A stretch of DNA of 64,000 bases. Source: Microtetraspora sp. NBRC 16547 (GTDB lineage Bacteria > Actinomycetota > Actinomycetes > Streptosporangiales > Streptosporangiaceae). The number at the start of each line of letters is the position of its first letter. Positions within the stretch are counted from its first letter, which is position 1. Positions 15,642 through 24,898 of the stretch are shown here, one piece after another. The position numbers and the translations under genes were made by a program. Below the pieces are notes generated by a model, which saw nothing but the letters and a program-made list of their open reading frames with translations, was not told the origin of the DNA and made no database searches. The stretch spans positions 248,001 to 312,000 of the forward strand of contig NZ_BSSE01000005.1 in NCBI RefSeq assembly GCF_030268965.1, in the 5' to 3' direction.

Positions 15642-15851
15642 TCACCGGCGAGCTTCTTGGGCGCGAAGGAGGGCGAGGAAGGCCGGGAGCTCATCAGCGC
15701 AGACCGTCTGTTGAAGCCCGGTTCCGATCTCCTCGAAGGAGAGTCGCTCACCGCGCCTGGTGGCGTAGAAGGCGCCCGCATCGCTACGGAAGAACACCCA
15801 TGCGGGGAAGCGGTCCCGCACCTCGTCGAGGTCGCAGCCGACTGTTGACAT
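15642..15851 (-). CDS. Small protein divergent from GntR gene
   Basis: A 69-aa protein (MSTVGCDLDEVRDRFP...) with the FPAW-x-x-FRSDAGAFYATRRG pattern typical of a short actinobacterial family that occurs beside small GntR-type regulators. It is transcribed away from that regulator, sharing a 95-base divergent region. No clear Shine-Dalgarno site precedes the chosen ATG at 15851; an upstream Met would add 18 residues of poor quality. Role unknown. Confidence 0.6.
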   Translation of the reverse strand: MSTVGCDLDEVRDRFPAWVFFRSDAGAFYATRRGERLSFEEIGTGLQQTVCADELPAFLALLRAQEARR

Positions 15852-15946
15852 GAGACCAGGGTAGGAAGATTTGGCGAGCTTGTCTATAGGGCACCATAGG
15901 GCCATCCGGAAGACGATGGGAAATCACCGATTCCTACAGTGGTGCT

Positions 15947-16219
15947 GTGATCGAGTTCCGCGAGGATCAGCCCAGGTGGGAGCAGGTAGCCAGGGTGATC
16001 CGCGACCGCATCGTGGTGGGTGAGTACCGCCCGGGATCACGGGTGCCCAGCGAAAACGACCTCATGCAAGAGTTCGGCATCGCCCGCATGACTGCCCATA
16101 AGGTGATGCGGGCTCTCCGCGCCGAAGGCACCATCTACACAGTCCGGGGCATGGGAAGCTTCGTCGCGCAACCGGACGGACAGACCGGTACCAACGACCC
16201 CGTAGAAGTCGACGAGTAA
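15947..16219 (+). CDS. Small GntR-family transcriptional regulator
   Basis: A 90-aa protein that is essentially only the winged helix: FREDQPRWEQVARVIRDRI, then YRPGSRVPSENDLMQEFGIARMTAHKVMRAL and a GxGSFVA wing at the end. It lacks any effector domain, as in the short GntR proteins of actinobacterial chromosomes and integrative plasmids. Translation starts at GTG 15947. Likely controls itself and the divergent small gene. Confidence 0.85.
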   Translation: MIEFREDQPRWEQVARVIRDRIVVGEYRPGSRVPSENDLMQEFGIARMTAHKVMRALRAEGTIYTVRGMGSFVAQPDGQTGTNDPVEVDE

Positions 16220-16477
16220 TCCACACCCGGCAACCGCAGCGGTCTGTGTAGGCCATCGTAAAGCGCCGTCGGCGGCAGCCAGCGCGACCTTGGGGCGCTG
16301 AACCAACTGCTATGAGTGGGCGCGCGACCGGGCCGACTGCTCCAGCAACGTCCGTTGATCGTCATTCCACGCCGCCGTGAATGGCTGCGCGTCGGCGTGC
16401 CCCTGGACGTGTCTAGCGCGGTTGATCATTGCGGTAGCGGGTGAGCGCGCCAGGTATGGGTACGGCAAGATGCCGTC

Positions 16478-17083
16478 ATGACTTCCCCGCGCACAACCTC
16501 CAGCGCCCGAACGACCCCCACAGTCCACCAGATCAAGGTCACGCTGGCCGGGTCACGGCCGCCGATCTGGCGGCGTTTGGAAGTCCCGTCCGCGATCACG
16601 CTGCGCGCGCTGCACGACGTCATGCAAGCCGCCTTCGGCTGGGAGGACTACCACATGTGGGTCTTCGAAAGCCCGTTGGGCCGCTACGGCGTCACCGACC
16701 GCGAACTGCGGATCAACAGCGCCTCCGCCAAGCAACTCAACCAGGTAGCCCCCGGACAGGGAGACCGGCTCAGCTACACCTACGACTTCGGGGATGACTG
16801 GGAGCACACCATCGTCGTCGAGGCCGTCACCACACCCGAGCCTGGCATCGCCTACCCACGTTGCCTCACCGGCCGCCGGGCCTGCCCACCCGAGGACTGC
16901 GGCGGTATCTGGGGCTACAACTACCTCCTTGAGATCCTCGCCGATCCCAAGCACGAAGAGCATGAGGATCGGCTGGAATGGCTCGGCCTCGACTCAGCCG
17001 ACCAGTTCCACCCCGCCGCCTTTGACCTGGCTCGTACAAACGCCGCGGTATCCAGCCTGGCAGCAATCCTCATCAAGGAGTGA
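16478..17083 (+). CDS. Plasmid pRiA4b ORF-3 family protein
   Basis: A 201-aa protein of the pRiA4b ORF-3/TnpR-like family: an opening strand HQIKVTLAGSRPPIWRRLEVP, then LHDVMQAAFGWEDYHMWVF, the block YTYDFGDDWEHTI and the cysteine-containing ACPPEDCGGIWGY. Members are common on plasmids and as passengers of IS1096-like elements, but no transposase accompanies it here. Function unknown. It is followed by a strong bidirectional terminator. Confidence 0.88.
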   Translation: MTSPRTTSSARTTPTVHQIKVTLAGSRPPIWRRLEVPSAITLRALHDVMQAAFGWEDYHMWVFESPLGRYGVTDRELRINSASAKQLNQVAPGQGDRLSYTYDFGDDWEHTIVVEAVTTPEPGIAYPRCLTGRRACPPEDCGGIWGYNYLLEILADPKHEEHEDRLEWLGLDSADQFHPAAFDLARTNAAVSSLAAILIKE

Positions 17084-17181
17084 TCGCGCCCCGGCCAGCC
17101 GGCAGGGGCCCTGGCACGATCAACCCGGCGCAGCGCTGGCTCGCCCGCGTTCTGACATGGGGACGACGGTCTCCCACGAGG

Positions 17182-17213
17182 CCCGCTCTCCGACTACGGA
17201 GCCGGAGAGCGGG
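17182..17213. terminator. Bidirectional intrinsic-type terminator hairpin
   Basis: Perfect 11-bp stem CCCGCTCTCCG/CGGAGAGCGGG with a 10-base loop, between the convergent pRiA4b-type gene and the aldehyde dehydrogenase gene. No U-tract, as usual in high-GC actinomycetes. Confidence 0.7.
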
Positions 17214-17314
17214 TCGACAGGCATGCCCGGGTCGTGTTTCGTGGATCCATTTGGCCGGCCGCGGTCGCCCGGATTGCCCCTCGCGACGTGGCCGCCGAAG
17301 CCACGAAACCCTCC

Positions 17315-18712
17315 CTAGGCGGGACGGAAGGAGTCCCTCGCCTGGGGGGCGGCGTGCTTGATCATCAGGTGCCGCGTGACGGAGTACTCCTGGACGGCCT
17401 CCTGGCTCATGTCCTTGCCGAAGCCGCTGCCCTTGACGCCGCCGTGCGGCGCCTCGGAGGCGATCGGCAGGTGGTCGTTGATCCAGGTGACGCCGACGTC
17501 CAGGCGGTGCGACACGCGCAGCGCCCGGGACACGTCCGTCGACCAGATCGAGGAGGCCAGGCCGTACGGCGTGTCGTTGGCGAGGCGGACCGCCTCGTCC
17601 TCGCCGTCGAACGGCACCGCGACCAGCACGGGCCCGAAGATCTCGCCCTGGACGATCTCGCTGGACTGGTCGGCGTCCGCGATCAGCGTGGGCGCGTAGT
17701 AGAAGCCGGGCCCGTCGATCGGAGCGCCGCCGCAGACCACCCGGCCGGAGGCGCGTGACACGAACCCGTGCACCCGGTCGCGGTGGGCCTGCGAGATCAG
17801 CGGGCCGATGTCGGCCCCCTCCTCCCACGGGTCGCCCGGCCGTACGCGAGAGAGCGCGTCGCGCAGCGCCTCGACACCCTCGGCGTACCGGGACCGCTCG
17901 ATGTAGACGCGGGTCGCGGCGGTGCAGTCCTGCCCGGTGTTGTACGTGGCGCCCATCGCGACGCCGAACGCCATGTCCTCAAGGGAGGCGTCCGCGAACA
18001 CCAGCGCCGGGGCCTTGCCGCCCAGCTCCAGGTGGACCCGCTTGAGCCCGTCCACGGCGCCCCGCATGACGGCCCGGCCGGTCGCGGTGGAGCCGGTGAC
18101 GCTGACCATGTCGACGCCGGGGTCGGTGACCAGCGCCTGCCCGACCTCGGCGTCACCGGTCACCACCTGCAGCAGACCCTCGGGCGCGCCCGCCTTGGCG
18201 AACAGCTCGGCCAGCCTGAGCGTGCTCCGCGGCGTCTGCGGAGCGGGCTTGATCACGACCGCGTTGCCGGCGGCGAGGGCCGGACCGAGCTTCCAGATCC
18301 CCATGATGAAGGGGAAGTTCCACGGCGCGATCGAGCCGACGACGCCGACCGGCCGCCTGATCAGCACGGACGTGTAGCCGGAGCTGAGCACGCCCGCGCC
18401 CGTCCCGTCGAGCGAGCGGCCGGCGCCCGCGAAGAAGCGCAGGTTGTCCACGCCGAACGGCAGCTCGCCGTCACGGAACACCGGGGCCGGCTTGCCGGTC
18501 TCCTCGACCTCCAGCCGGGTGAGCTCCTCCGCGTCCTGCTCCACCAGGTCGGCGAAGCGCAGCATCACCCGCGCCCGCTCGGCCGGGGTGGTCTCCCGCC
18601 ACTGCTCGAAGGCCTCCCGCGCGGCGCGTACGGCCGCCGCCACGCCCTCGGGCGACGTGTCCGGCACGTCCTCGATGGGCCGGCCGTTCGCGGGATTGAT
18701 CAGGGTAGCCAT
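17315..18712 (-). CDS. Aldehyde dehydrogenase, gamma-aminobutyraldehyde type
   Basis: NAD(P)-dependent oxidation of an aldehyde, probably 4-aminobutyraldehyde or its glutamyl derivative, to the acid. The 465-aa protein has the full ALDH set: PWNFPFIMGIWK, ELGGKAP with the general-base Glu, GQDCTAATR with the nucleophile Cys, and EIFGPVL. Start at 18712 (MATLINPAN) follows AAAGAGGA; a Met 21 bases upstream is in frame but poorly placed. Next on the strand is a PuuB-like oxidase whose product it would oxidise. The 94-base gap contains an inverted repeat, so it may have its own promoter. Confidence 0.85.
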   Translation of the reverse strand: MATLINPANGRPIEDVPDTSPEGVAAAVRAAREAFEQWRETTPAERARVMLRFADLVEQDAEELTRLEVEETGKPAPVFRDGELPFGVDNLRFFAGAGRSLDGTGAGVLSSGYTSVLIRRPVGVVGSIAPWNFPFIMGIWKLGPALAAGNAVVIKPAPQTPRSTLRLAELFAKAGAPEGLLQVVTGDAEVGQALVTDPGVDMVSVTGSTATGRAVMRGAVDGLKRVHLELGGKAPALVFADASLEDMAFGVAMGATYNTGQDCTAATRVYIERSRYAEGVEALRDALSRVRPGDPWEEGADIGPLISQAHRDRVHGFVSRASGRVVCGGAPIDGPGFYYAPTLIADADQSSEIVQGEIFGPVLVAVPFDGEDEAVRLANDTPYGLASSIWSTDVSRALRVSHRLDVGVTWINDHLPIASEAPHGGVKGSGFGKDMSQEAVQEYSVTRHLMIKHAAPQARDSFRPA

Positions 18713-18747
18713 GCATCCTCTTTCATCGGTCACGATGAACCTGCCCT

Positions 18748-18778
18748 ATTTGCCACAAATAGTGCATTCGGGGCAAAT
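18748..18778. promoter_or_regulatory. Inverted repeat before the aldehyde dehydrogenase gene
   Basis: ATTTGCCAC at 18748 and GGGGCAAAT at 18770 form 8 of 9 paired arms with a 13-base centre, 36 bases ahead of the ATG. It differs from the TTGAA palindromes of the neighbouring regulon, so a different regulator, for example an Lrp-type one, could act here. Confidence 0.4.
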
Positions 18779-18806
18779 CGCTATGGTTAGGCGTTCATCG
18801 TGGATA

Positions 18807-20207
18807 TCAACTGTCGAAACCGACACCGAACCGGTCGAGCAGCCGCAGCCACGGCCCGCGGCGTCCGCCGTTCTCGTCGGCCCGGGCCAGCGCCCGCCGG
18901 GTGACCTCGACGACCGGCCAGCGCAGCGGCTCCGGCGGGAACGGCACCGGCAGGCGGCGCACCATCTTCAGCTCGGTCCGCCTGGTGGTCCGGCGGGCCA
19001 GCAGGTCGAGCCCGATCTGCGCGCCGAACCGGGACGCGCCGACGCCGAGACCGGTGTAGCCGAGGGCATAGGCGACCCTGCCGCCCATCGCGGTGCCGAA
19101 GAACGGGGTGAACCTGCTGGTCGAGTCGATCGCCCCGCCCCACTTGTGGGTGAACCGCACGCCGTCAAGCTGCGGGAACGTCTCGAAGAAGTGCCGCGCG
19201 AGCACTTCGTGCGTGGCGTCGCGCTGTTCGGTCCCCGTGCCGCCGAAGTTGTAGATGGCGTCGTAGCCACCCCACACCACCCGGTTGTCGGCCGTGAGCC
19301 GGTAGTAGTGGAACTGGTTGCCCGCGTCGGTGAGGCCCTGCCCCTCCGCCCAGCGCAGCGAGTCGCGCTGCGCCTCCGACAGCGGCTCGGTGGCGAGCAC
19401 GTAGTCCCACACCGGCAGCACGAAGTTGTTCAGCCTGCGCAGCGGCGGCGGATAGGCGTTGGTGGCCAGCAGCATCTGCGAGGCGTCGATCACGCCGCTC
19501 GCGCCGGCCGTCGTGCTGTTCCGGCCGCCGGTGGTGACGCGGACGACGGCTCCGGAACGTTCCATACCGGTGACCGCGGTGTTCTCGTAGACCCGGACGC
19601 CGAGCTTCTCCGCGACGCGGACCAGGCCCCAGGCCAGCTTGGCCGGGTCCAGGATGCCGCCGGTGCCGCGCAGCCGCAGCCCGCCGAGGTACGTCGGCGA
19701 GTCCACGTCGGCGCGCATCTCGTCGAGGCCGAGGAAGACGGCGTCCTCCCCGTGCTCGCGGTACAGCTTCTCCGCCTCCTTGAGCTCGGCGACGTGGTGC
19801 GCGGCGACCGCGACCGTCGTCTTGCCCACCAGGCGCAGGTCGGCGTCGATGCCGTGGGCCTCGACGAACGCCGCGATGGCCGCGAGGTTCTCCCGGCCGA
19901 GCGCGAGCAGCGTGTCCATCTCGCCGGGCCACAGCTTCAGGCCCTGGCTCAGCCCGTGCGTGAGCGAGTCGGAGATGAACCCGCCGTTGCGCCCGGTCCC
20001 GCCGTGCGCGATCGAGTGCGCCTCGACCAGGACCACGTCGCAGGACGGGTTCTCCTCCTTCGCCAGTACGGCGGCCCACAGTCCGGTGAAACCACCGCCG
20101 ACGATGAGCAGGTCGGCGGTGGTACGTCCGTCAAGAGGGTGATACGCCGGCGCCCCGGGCCTGTCGGTCCAGAAGACCCGGGGAGCGGCGTCCTTCAGTG
20201 CTTTCAC
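18807..20207 (-). CDS. puuB: FAD-dependent oxidoreductase, gamma-glutamylputrescine oxidase-like
   Basis: A 466-aa DAO-family flavoprotein. The ADP-binding motif GGGFTGLWAA lies at about 37-46, followed by VVLVEA; GGTGRNGGFIS (flavin contact) is at about 69-79, and the C-terminal GYTGLGVGASRFGA block matches PuuB/OrdL proteins that oxidise glutamylated putrescine or similar amines. It is preceded by a glycosyltransferase gene with an ATGA overlap and followed by the aldehyde dehydrogenase, giving a polyamine-oxidation cassette. No glutamylpolyamine synthetase (PuuA) gene is seen nearby, so the true substrate may be unglutamylated or modified otherwise. Confidence 0.82.
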   Translation of the reverse strand: MKALKDAAPRVFWTDRPGAPAYHPLDGRTTADLLIVGGGFTGLWAAVLAKEENPSCDVVLVEAHSIAHGGTGRNGGFISDSLTHGLSQGLKLWPGEMDTLLALGRENLAAIAAFVEAHGIDADLRLVGKTTVAVAAHHVAELKEAEKLYREHGEDAVFLGLDEMRADVDSPTYLGGLRLRGTGGILDPAKLAWGLVRVAEKLGVRVYENTAVTGMERSGAVVRVTTGGRNSTTAGASGVIDASQMLLATNAYPPPLRRLNNFVLPVWDYVLATEPLSEAQRDSLRWAEGQGLTDAGNQFHYYRLTADNRVVWGGYDAIYNFGGTGTEQRDATHEVLARHFFETFPQLDGVRFTHKWGGAIDSTSRFTPFFGTAMGGRVAYALGYTGLGVGASRFGAQIGLDLLARRTTRRTELKMVRRLPVPFPPEPLRWPVVEVTRRALARADENGGRRGPWLRLLDRFGVGFDS

Positions 20208-21481
20208 TTGGCAGCGATCTTCTCGATGACGTCGGCGGCGACGCGCAGGCCGTCCCTGCGCCGGATCTCCTCACCGTGAGCGGCGAGGCGGGCGCGCAGC
20301 TCGGTGTCGCCGAGCAGCCGCTCCAGGGCGCCGGTCAGCTCCTCGTCGGTGAACCGGTAGGTGTCGAGGCGGACGCCGTAGCCCTTCTCGTGCACCCGCT
20401 GGGCGTTGTCGTACTGGTCCCAGAAGAGCGGGAGCAGGATCATCGGCTTGCCGAAGTGCAGCGCCTCGGTGGTGGTGTTGTTGCCACCGTGGGTGATGAC
20501 GAGGTCCACCTGCGGGATGATCTTCGTCTGCGGGACGAACTCGGCGCCCCACATGTTCGGGGCGAGCTCGATCTCCTCGTGCAGCGGGCCCTTGGAGACG
20601 AGGAAGCGGTACGGCGTCGTGGCCAGCACCGAGATCACCCGGCGCATCAACTCGACGTCGGCGGAACCCAGCGAGCCGAGCGAGAAGTAGACCAGGGGTC
20701 CGTCGCCCGGGATCTCGGGGAGGGTGAACTCCTCATCGGTCTCGCGTACGGACGAGTCGAGCCGGGTCCACGTCGGGCCGAGCGGACGCTCGTCGGTATA
20801 GTCCACGATCTCCGGGAACACGTAGAGGTTCGCGTCGCCCTCGTGGATGAAATCCAGGTCGGGCAGCGCGGGGGCCCCCTGCTCCATAACCCACTCGTTG
20901 AACGCCGTGTAGATCTCGCGGTGGGTCCGGTCGTACTCGGCGCGGAAGGCGTCCCACTCGCTCCTGTCAGCGTCGGGCAGGCCAGAGAAGACCGGGGCGA
21001 TGTCCGTGCCCCGCACCTCAAGAGGGTTGCAGGAGACGATGCGCACGAACGGCTTGCCGGCCGTCAGCAGCGCGGGGAAGGTGATGACGTTGTCCTCGAC
21101 GATCACGTCCGGCTGGACGCGCTCGATGATGGCCTTGAGCTGCGGCTCGCAGTACTTCACACCGTCGATGAGCGCGTCCCAGATCGGCTTGGTGACCGTC
21201 TCCTGCTGCTCCAGGGTGCTCTTGCGGTACTCCGGCGCGGTGTCGCGGATGAAGTCCTTCCAGAACTGGCCCGCGTCCTGCTCCTCCTCGGCCGGAGGCG
21301 CGAGGTCGACCAGGTCCTCCTCGAAGCCGAGGGCCGAAAGCTTGCCCTTCCACGAGGCCTCGGCGGCGAACACCACGCGGTGTCCGCGCTTGCGCAGGAC
21401 GTCACCGATCCCGATGCAGTTGTTCGTCGGCCCGTACGCGCTCTCGGGCATGAACAGGATCGTCAGCTGCTTATCTGTCAT
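20204..21481 (-). CDS. MGT-type UDP-dependent glycosyltransferase
   Basis: A 425-aa GT1-fold enzyme. The donor-binding signature HGGNNTTTEALHFGKP followed by LLPLFWDQYDNAQ lies at about 315-345, and the N-terminal domain begins LTILFMPESAYGPTNN. Such enzymes transfer sugars from nucleotide donors to small acceptors such as macrolides or flavonoids. Here it is the first gene of an operon with a PuuB-like amine oxidase, overlapped by ATGA, and a 16-bp palindrome lies 20 bases upstream. Glycosylation of a polyamine or a protective role against an amine-containing toxin are possible; neither is shown. Confidence 0.85.
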   Translation of the reverse strand: MTDKQLTILFMPESAYGPTNNCIGIGDVLRKRGHRVVFAAEASWKGKLSALGFEEDLVDLAPPAEEEQDAGQFWKDFIRDTAPEYRKSTLEQQETVTKPIWDALIDGVKYCEPQLKAIIERVQPDVIVEDNVITFPALLTAGKPFVRIVSCNPLEVRGTDIAPVFSGLPDADRSEWDAFRAEYDRTHREIYTAFNEWVMEQGAPALPDLDFIHEGDANLYVFPEIVDYTDERPLGPTWTRLDSSVRETDEEFTLPEIPGDGPLVYFSLGSLGSADVELMRRVISVLATTPYRFLVSKGPLHEEIELAPNMWGAEFVPQTKIIPQVDLVITHGGNNTTTEALHFGKPMILLPLFWDQYDNAQRVHEKGYGVRLDTYRFTDEELTGALERLLGDTELRARLAAHGEEIRRRDGLRVAADVIEKIAAK

Positions 21482-21500
21482 CTCCGGACTCCCTGTCTTG

Positions 21501-21516
21501 TTGAACCGTGATTCAA
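21501..21516. promoter_or_regulatory. TetR operator, copy 1
   Basis: TTGAACCGTGATTCAA, near-palindromic (TTGAA/TTCAA arms), between the divergent glycosyltransferase and TetR genes. A second site, TTGAATCGAGATTCAA, lies in the divergent ABC transporter/kinase promoter at 25884; the two differ at two positions. Confidence 0.75.
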
Positions 21517-21598
21517 ATAGGTATCTAGCGCGCCGTCAACAGCTGGGACATTATGTGTAAGCCAGTTGTTGTCGTGCGTTCAAACCGGATGGGATGGA

Positions 21599-22207
21599 AT
21601 GGCCCAGCGCAAGAGCAGAGCCGACCGGCGGATGGATCTCATTGATGCCGCCCGCCGGGCGATGATCCAACACGGCGCGGAGGGTGTCCACCTCAACCAG
21701 ATAGCCGAGGAGGCCGGACTCACCTCCGGCGCCGTGCTGTACCACTATCCCGACCTGAGGGACCTGCTGATCGAGGCCCATCACGCCGGGATGGAGCGCT
21801 TCTACGAGCAGCGGATCAAGAAGGTCAGCGGCATCGCCGACCCCGCGCAGAAGCTCATCACCACGATCAGGTCCGGCCTGCCCGAGGGACCCGAGGACGC
21901 CGGCGTGCGCCTGCTCTGCGAACTCGGCGGCGCCGCCGGCAGGAACCGCGTGTACGGCACCCTGCTGACGACGCTGTTCGACCGGCAGGTGTCGATGTAC
22001 CAGACGATCCTCGAAACCGGGGCCGCGCAGGGTATTTTCACCCTCGCCCAGAACTCCGAGACGATCGCCAGGACCCTCGTCGCGCTCGAGGACGCGTACG
22101 GCTACCGCATCATCGCCCGGCACCACTCGATCGGCCCGGACCAGGCCGTGGAGCTCATCCTCGACTACGCCCGCCTCGCGACCGGACACGAACTCAGGCC
22201 GGAATGA
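21599..22207 (+). CDS. TetR-family regulator of the polyamine/amino-sugar regulon
   Basis: A 202-aa TetR protein: helix-turn-helix at about 12-57 ([32 protein letters not shown] region and [11 protein letters not shown]), then a ligand-binding helical domain. Start at 21599 (MAQRKS) is used because family homology begins there; GGGATGGA precedes it. It is divergent from the glycosyltransferase-puuB operon with a TTGAA palindrome between them, and the same palindrome precedes the polyamine-type ABC transporter, so it probably represses both. The gene converges on the ABC ATPase gene, overlapping by 14 bases. Confidence 0.85.
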   Translation: MAQRKSRADRRMDLIDAARRAMIQHGAEGVHLNQIAEEAGLTSGAVLYHYPDLRDLLIEAHHAGMERFYEQRIKKVSGIADPAQKLITTIRSGLPEGPEDAGVRLLCELGGAAGRNRVYGTLLTTLFDRQVSMYQTILETGAAQGIFTLAQNSETIARTLVALEDAYGYRIIARHHSIGPDQAVELILDYARLATGHELRPE

Positions 22208-24113
22208 GCACGGCGTCGGCGGCGTCCCAGCCGATCGCGACCTCGGTGCCGGGCTCGACCCGCGCCGAACCCTGGGCCGCCGCCAGCACGTGGTCCTCGT
22301 GGCCTTCGACGCGCAGCACGATGTGCGAGGTGCCGCCGTAGAAGCTCACGTCCACGACCGTGCCGCGGAGGGGACCGTCCTCGGGCTCCGGCTCGGGGTC
22401 GGCCTCAGACACGGCCTCGGTCTCGGTCTTGGTCTCGGACGCGGTCTCGGCCAGGGGCGCGGGCGCGGTCTCGGACGGGGTCTCCGCCTCGGCGTCGGCG
22501 GCGCGCCGTTCCTCGGCCTTGGCCTTGGACTCGTTGACGGCCACGACTTCGGCGACGACCTCCGCCACGACCTTGGCCACGACTCCAGCCACGGCCCGGG
22601 AGACGACCTCGGCCATGGCCTCGGCGTCGACCTCGCCCGTCATTGCGGTCTTGACCGCGGCCCTGAGGTCGTCGCCCCGGTCGGCCTTCGCGGCAGCGGC
22701 GTTCTCCTCGGCCACAACCTCGGCCGCGACCTCAGTCACGACCTCGGCCGCGCCATCGACCACGGCCTCAGCCCCAGCGACGGTGTCGGCGGTGGCGTCC
22801 TTCTCCTCCGCCTTGACCTCGGACTCAGTCGCGACCTCAGCCTTAACATCAGCCTCAGCCTTGGCCTCGGCTTCCGCTTCGGCCTTGACCTCGGCCTCAG
22901 GCTCCGCCTTGACCTCGACTTCGGGCTCCGTCACGACCGCGATTTCCCTGACCTCAGGCTCCGCCTTGGCCTTGGACTTCGTCTTGCGCTTGCGCTTCGG
23001 CTTGACCTCGGCGTCCGCCTCCGTCACAACCGCGATCTCCTTGGCCTCAGGCTCCGCGCCCTCGGACTTCGCCTCGCCGTCTTCCTTCGCCTTGGCGCCT
23101 TCCTCGGCCACGACTTCGGCGGCCTCCTCGGACTTCGCCTCGGACTTCGGCTCTTCCTCGGTCACGGCCTCGGTCCCGGCCTCGATCTCCGCCTTGGGCT
23201 CGGCGCCCTCCTCGGTCGTGACCGCTGCGTCCTTCGCCTCGTCCTGAGTCTCGGTGGTCTTGGGTGCGATCTCGGTGAGCCGGATATTCTCCGGGCGGAC
23301 GACGAGAAGCGCGGAGTCGCCGTCCACGCCCTTGGGCGCGGGCAGCAGGCCCAGGCCCTCGACGTCGAGGCCGTTCTCGGTGACCCTGCCGCTGAAGATG
23401 TTGTTGGCGCCGATGAAGCCCGCCACGAACGGAGTGCGGGGCCGGTCGTACAGCTCGACGGGGGCGTCCACCTGCTCGACCTTGCCGCCCTGCATGACCG
23501 CGATGCGGTCCGCGAGCGACATGGCCTCCTCCTGGTCGTGGGTGACGACGACGAAGGTGATGCCGACCTCGTGCTGCAGCCGCTTGAGTTCGAGCTGCAT
23601 CTCGGCTCGTACCTTCTTGTCCAGCGCGGACAGCGGCTCGTCCAGCAGGAGCAGGCGCGGACGCTTGACGATCGCGCGGGCGAGGGCGACGCGCTGGCGC
23701 TGGCCGCCGGAGAGCTGGTGCGGCTTGCGGCGGGCCTGTGCGGCGAGCCCGACGGTCTCCAGCACCTCGGCGACCCGTTCCCGGATCTCCTTCTTCGGCA
23801 GCTTCTCCCGCTCCAGGCCGTAGGCGATGTTCCGCTCCACCGTCATGTGGGGGAACAGCGCGTACGACTGGAACATCAGGTTGATCGGGCGCCGGTGCGC
23901 GGGGATCTTGAGCAGGTCGTCGCCGTCCAGGCGGACCGCGCCGTCGTCCGGCTCCTCGAACCCGGCGAGGATGCGGAGCAGCGTGGTCTTCCCGCAGCCG
24001 GAGGGGCCGAGCAGCGCGAAGAACTCGCCCTGCCGGATCTCGAGGCTGACCGAGTCAAGGGCGGCCACGTCGCCGAAGCGGCGGGTCACGCCATCGATGG
24101 AGATAAGTGTCAT
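22194..24113 (-). CDS. potA: Spermidine/putrescine ABC transporter ATPase with large low-complexity insert
   Basis: Energises a PotABC-type importer. The 639-aa protein has Walker A GPSGCGKT (36-43), Q-loop FQSYALFP, signature LSGGQ (134-138), Walker B LLLLDEP (154-160) and H-loop His192. Typical PotA is about 350-390 residues. Here the C-terminal TOBE region begins ([13 protein letters not shown], to 283) and resumes at about 579 ([14 protein letters not shown]) after roughly 295 residues made almost wholly of Glu, Ala, Lys, Val and Thr, with one basic patch [11 protein letters not shown] at 371-381. The insert is in frame. Start at 24113 overlaps the permease gene by ATGA. Confidence 0.92.
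   Translation of the reverse strand: MTLISIDGVTRRFGDVAALDSVSLEIRQGEFFALLGPSGCGKTTLLRILAGFEEPDDGAVRLDGDDLLKIPAHRRPINLMFQSYALFPHMTVERNIAYGLEREKLPKKEIRERVAEVLETVGLAAQARRKPHQLSGGQRQRVALARAIVKRPRLLLLDEPLSALDKKVRAEMQLELKRLQHEVGITFVVVTHDQEEAMSLADRIAVMQGGKVEQVDAPVELYDRPRTPFVAGFIGANNIFSGRVTENGLDVEGLGLLPAPKGVDGDSALLVVRPENIRLTEIAPKTTETQDEAKDAAVTTEEGAEPKAEIEAGTEAVTEEEPKSEAKSEEAAEVVAEEGAKAKEDGEAKSEGAEPEAKEIAVVTEADAEVKPKRKRKTKSKAKAEPEVREIAVVTEPEVEVKAEPEAEVKAEAEAEAKAEADVKAEVATESEVKAEEKDATADTVAGAEAVVDGAAEVVTEVAAEVVAEENAAAAKADRGDDLRAAVKTAMTGEVDAEAMAEVVSRAVAGVVAKVVAEVVAEVVAVNESKAKAEERRAADAEAETPSETAPAPLAETASETKTETEAVSEADPEPEPEDGPLRGTVVDVSFYGGTSHIVLRVEGHEDHVLAAAQGSARVEPGTEVAIGWDAADAVLIPA
22380..23264 (-). repeat. 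Low-complexity Glu/Ala/Lys/Val insert inside potA
   Basis: Residues about 284-578 of the ATPase. Degenerate short units such as [13 protein letters not shown] and EIAVVTE recur; IAVVTE occurs twice at about 360 and 391. The antisense strand also stays open over most of it, giving a large spurious frame. Repeat-driven expansion is the likely origin. Confidence 0.85.
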
Positions 24114-24898
24114 GACAGTGCCTCGGAGAGCTTGGTCATGCGCTGGGCCGCGATCACGACGGTGAAGCTCACCGCGAGCAGCAGGGTGGCCAGCGCGTTG
24201 ATCTCGGGAGAGACGCCGAACCGCACCATGGAGTAGATGACGATCGGCAGGGTCGGTTCTGTGGGCGCGGCGGTGAAGAAGGCGATCACGAACTCGTCGA
24301 TGGACAGCGTGAAGGCCAGCAGGGCGCCCGCCAGGATGCCCGGGGCCAGGGTCGGCAGCGTGATCCGCATGAACGTGGTCACCGGGGTCGCGCCGAGGTC
24401 GCGGGACGCCTCCTCCATCGAGGTGTCGGCGTGGCTGATCCTGGCCCGGACGACGGCCGTCACGAAGGCCATGCCGAAGACCGTGTGCGCGATCAGCACC
24501 GAGTGCAGCCCGAGCGTCATCTTGACCGCCGCGTAGAACACGAGGAGGCCGATCGCGAGGACCAGGTCGGGCAGGATCGCGGGCATCGTCGAGAGCGCGT
24601 CGACCAGCCGCGACTTGTTGTAGCGCGCCAGGCCGACCGCGAGCAGCGTGCCCAGCACCGTCGAGAGCACCGTCGCGCCGAACGCCACGATCAGGGTGTT
24701 GATCAGGCCGTCGCGGATCTTCTCGTTCCCGATCAGCGCGCTGTACCAGCGCAGCGAGAACCCGCCCCACGCGTACGCCGACTTGTTCTGGTTGAACGAC
24801 ATGAGCACGACGACCGCGATGGGCACGTACAGGAAGACGTACGTCAGCCAGAAGGGCAGTTGCAGCCAGCCGTGTCCACGCTTGGCGTTTCTACGCAT
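24110..24898 (-). CDS. potC: ABC transporter permease, PotC-like
   Basis: A 262-aa inner-membrane subunit with about six hydrophobic helices and the EAA loop [21 protein letters not shown] at about 160-180, the site that contacts the ATPase. It is the third gene in the strand's order: its start overlaps the first permease gene by 8 bases and its stop overlaps the ATPase ATG by 4 bases. Similarity is to PotC/YdcV permeases for putrescine and spermidine. No periplasmic-type binding protein gene is present in the operon. Confidence 0.92.
   Translation of the reverse strand: MRRNAKRGHGWLQLPFWLTYVFLYVPIAVVVLMSFNQNKSAYAWGGFSLRWYSALIGNEKIRDGLINTLIVAFGATVLSTVLGTLLAVGLARYNKSRLVDALSTMPAILPDLVLAIGLLVFYAAVKMTLGLHSVLIAHTVFGMAFVTAVVRARISHADTSMEEASRDLGATPVTTFMRITLPTLAPGILAGALLAFTLSIDEFVIAFFTAAPTEPTLPIVIYSMVRFGVSPEINALATLLLAVSFTVVIAAQRMTKLSEALS

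Noticed and set aside
16310-16438. Minus-strand frame ending ARHVQGHADAQPFTAAWNDDQ...
   Set aside because: Short, with no start signal and no family match; could be a fragment of a transposase or recombinase, but the evidence is too thin.
22290-24236. Long open frame on the plus strand opposite potA (648 codons)
   Set aside because: It is the antisense of the low-complexity Glu/Ala/Lys/Val insert and ABC domain; its product is Leu/Gly/Arg/Asp repetition with no start context or homology.
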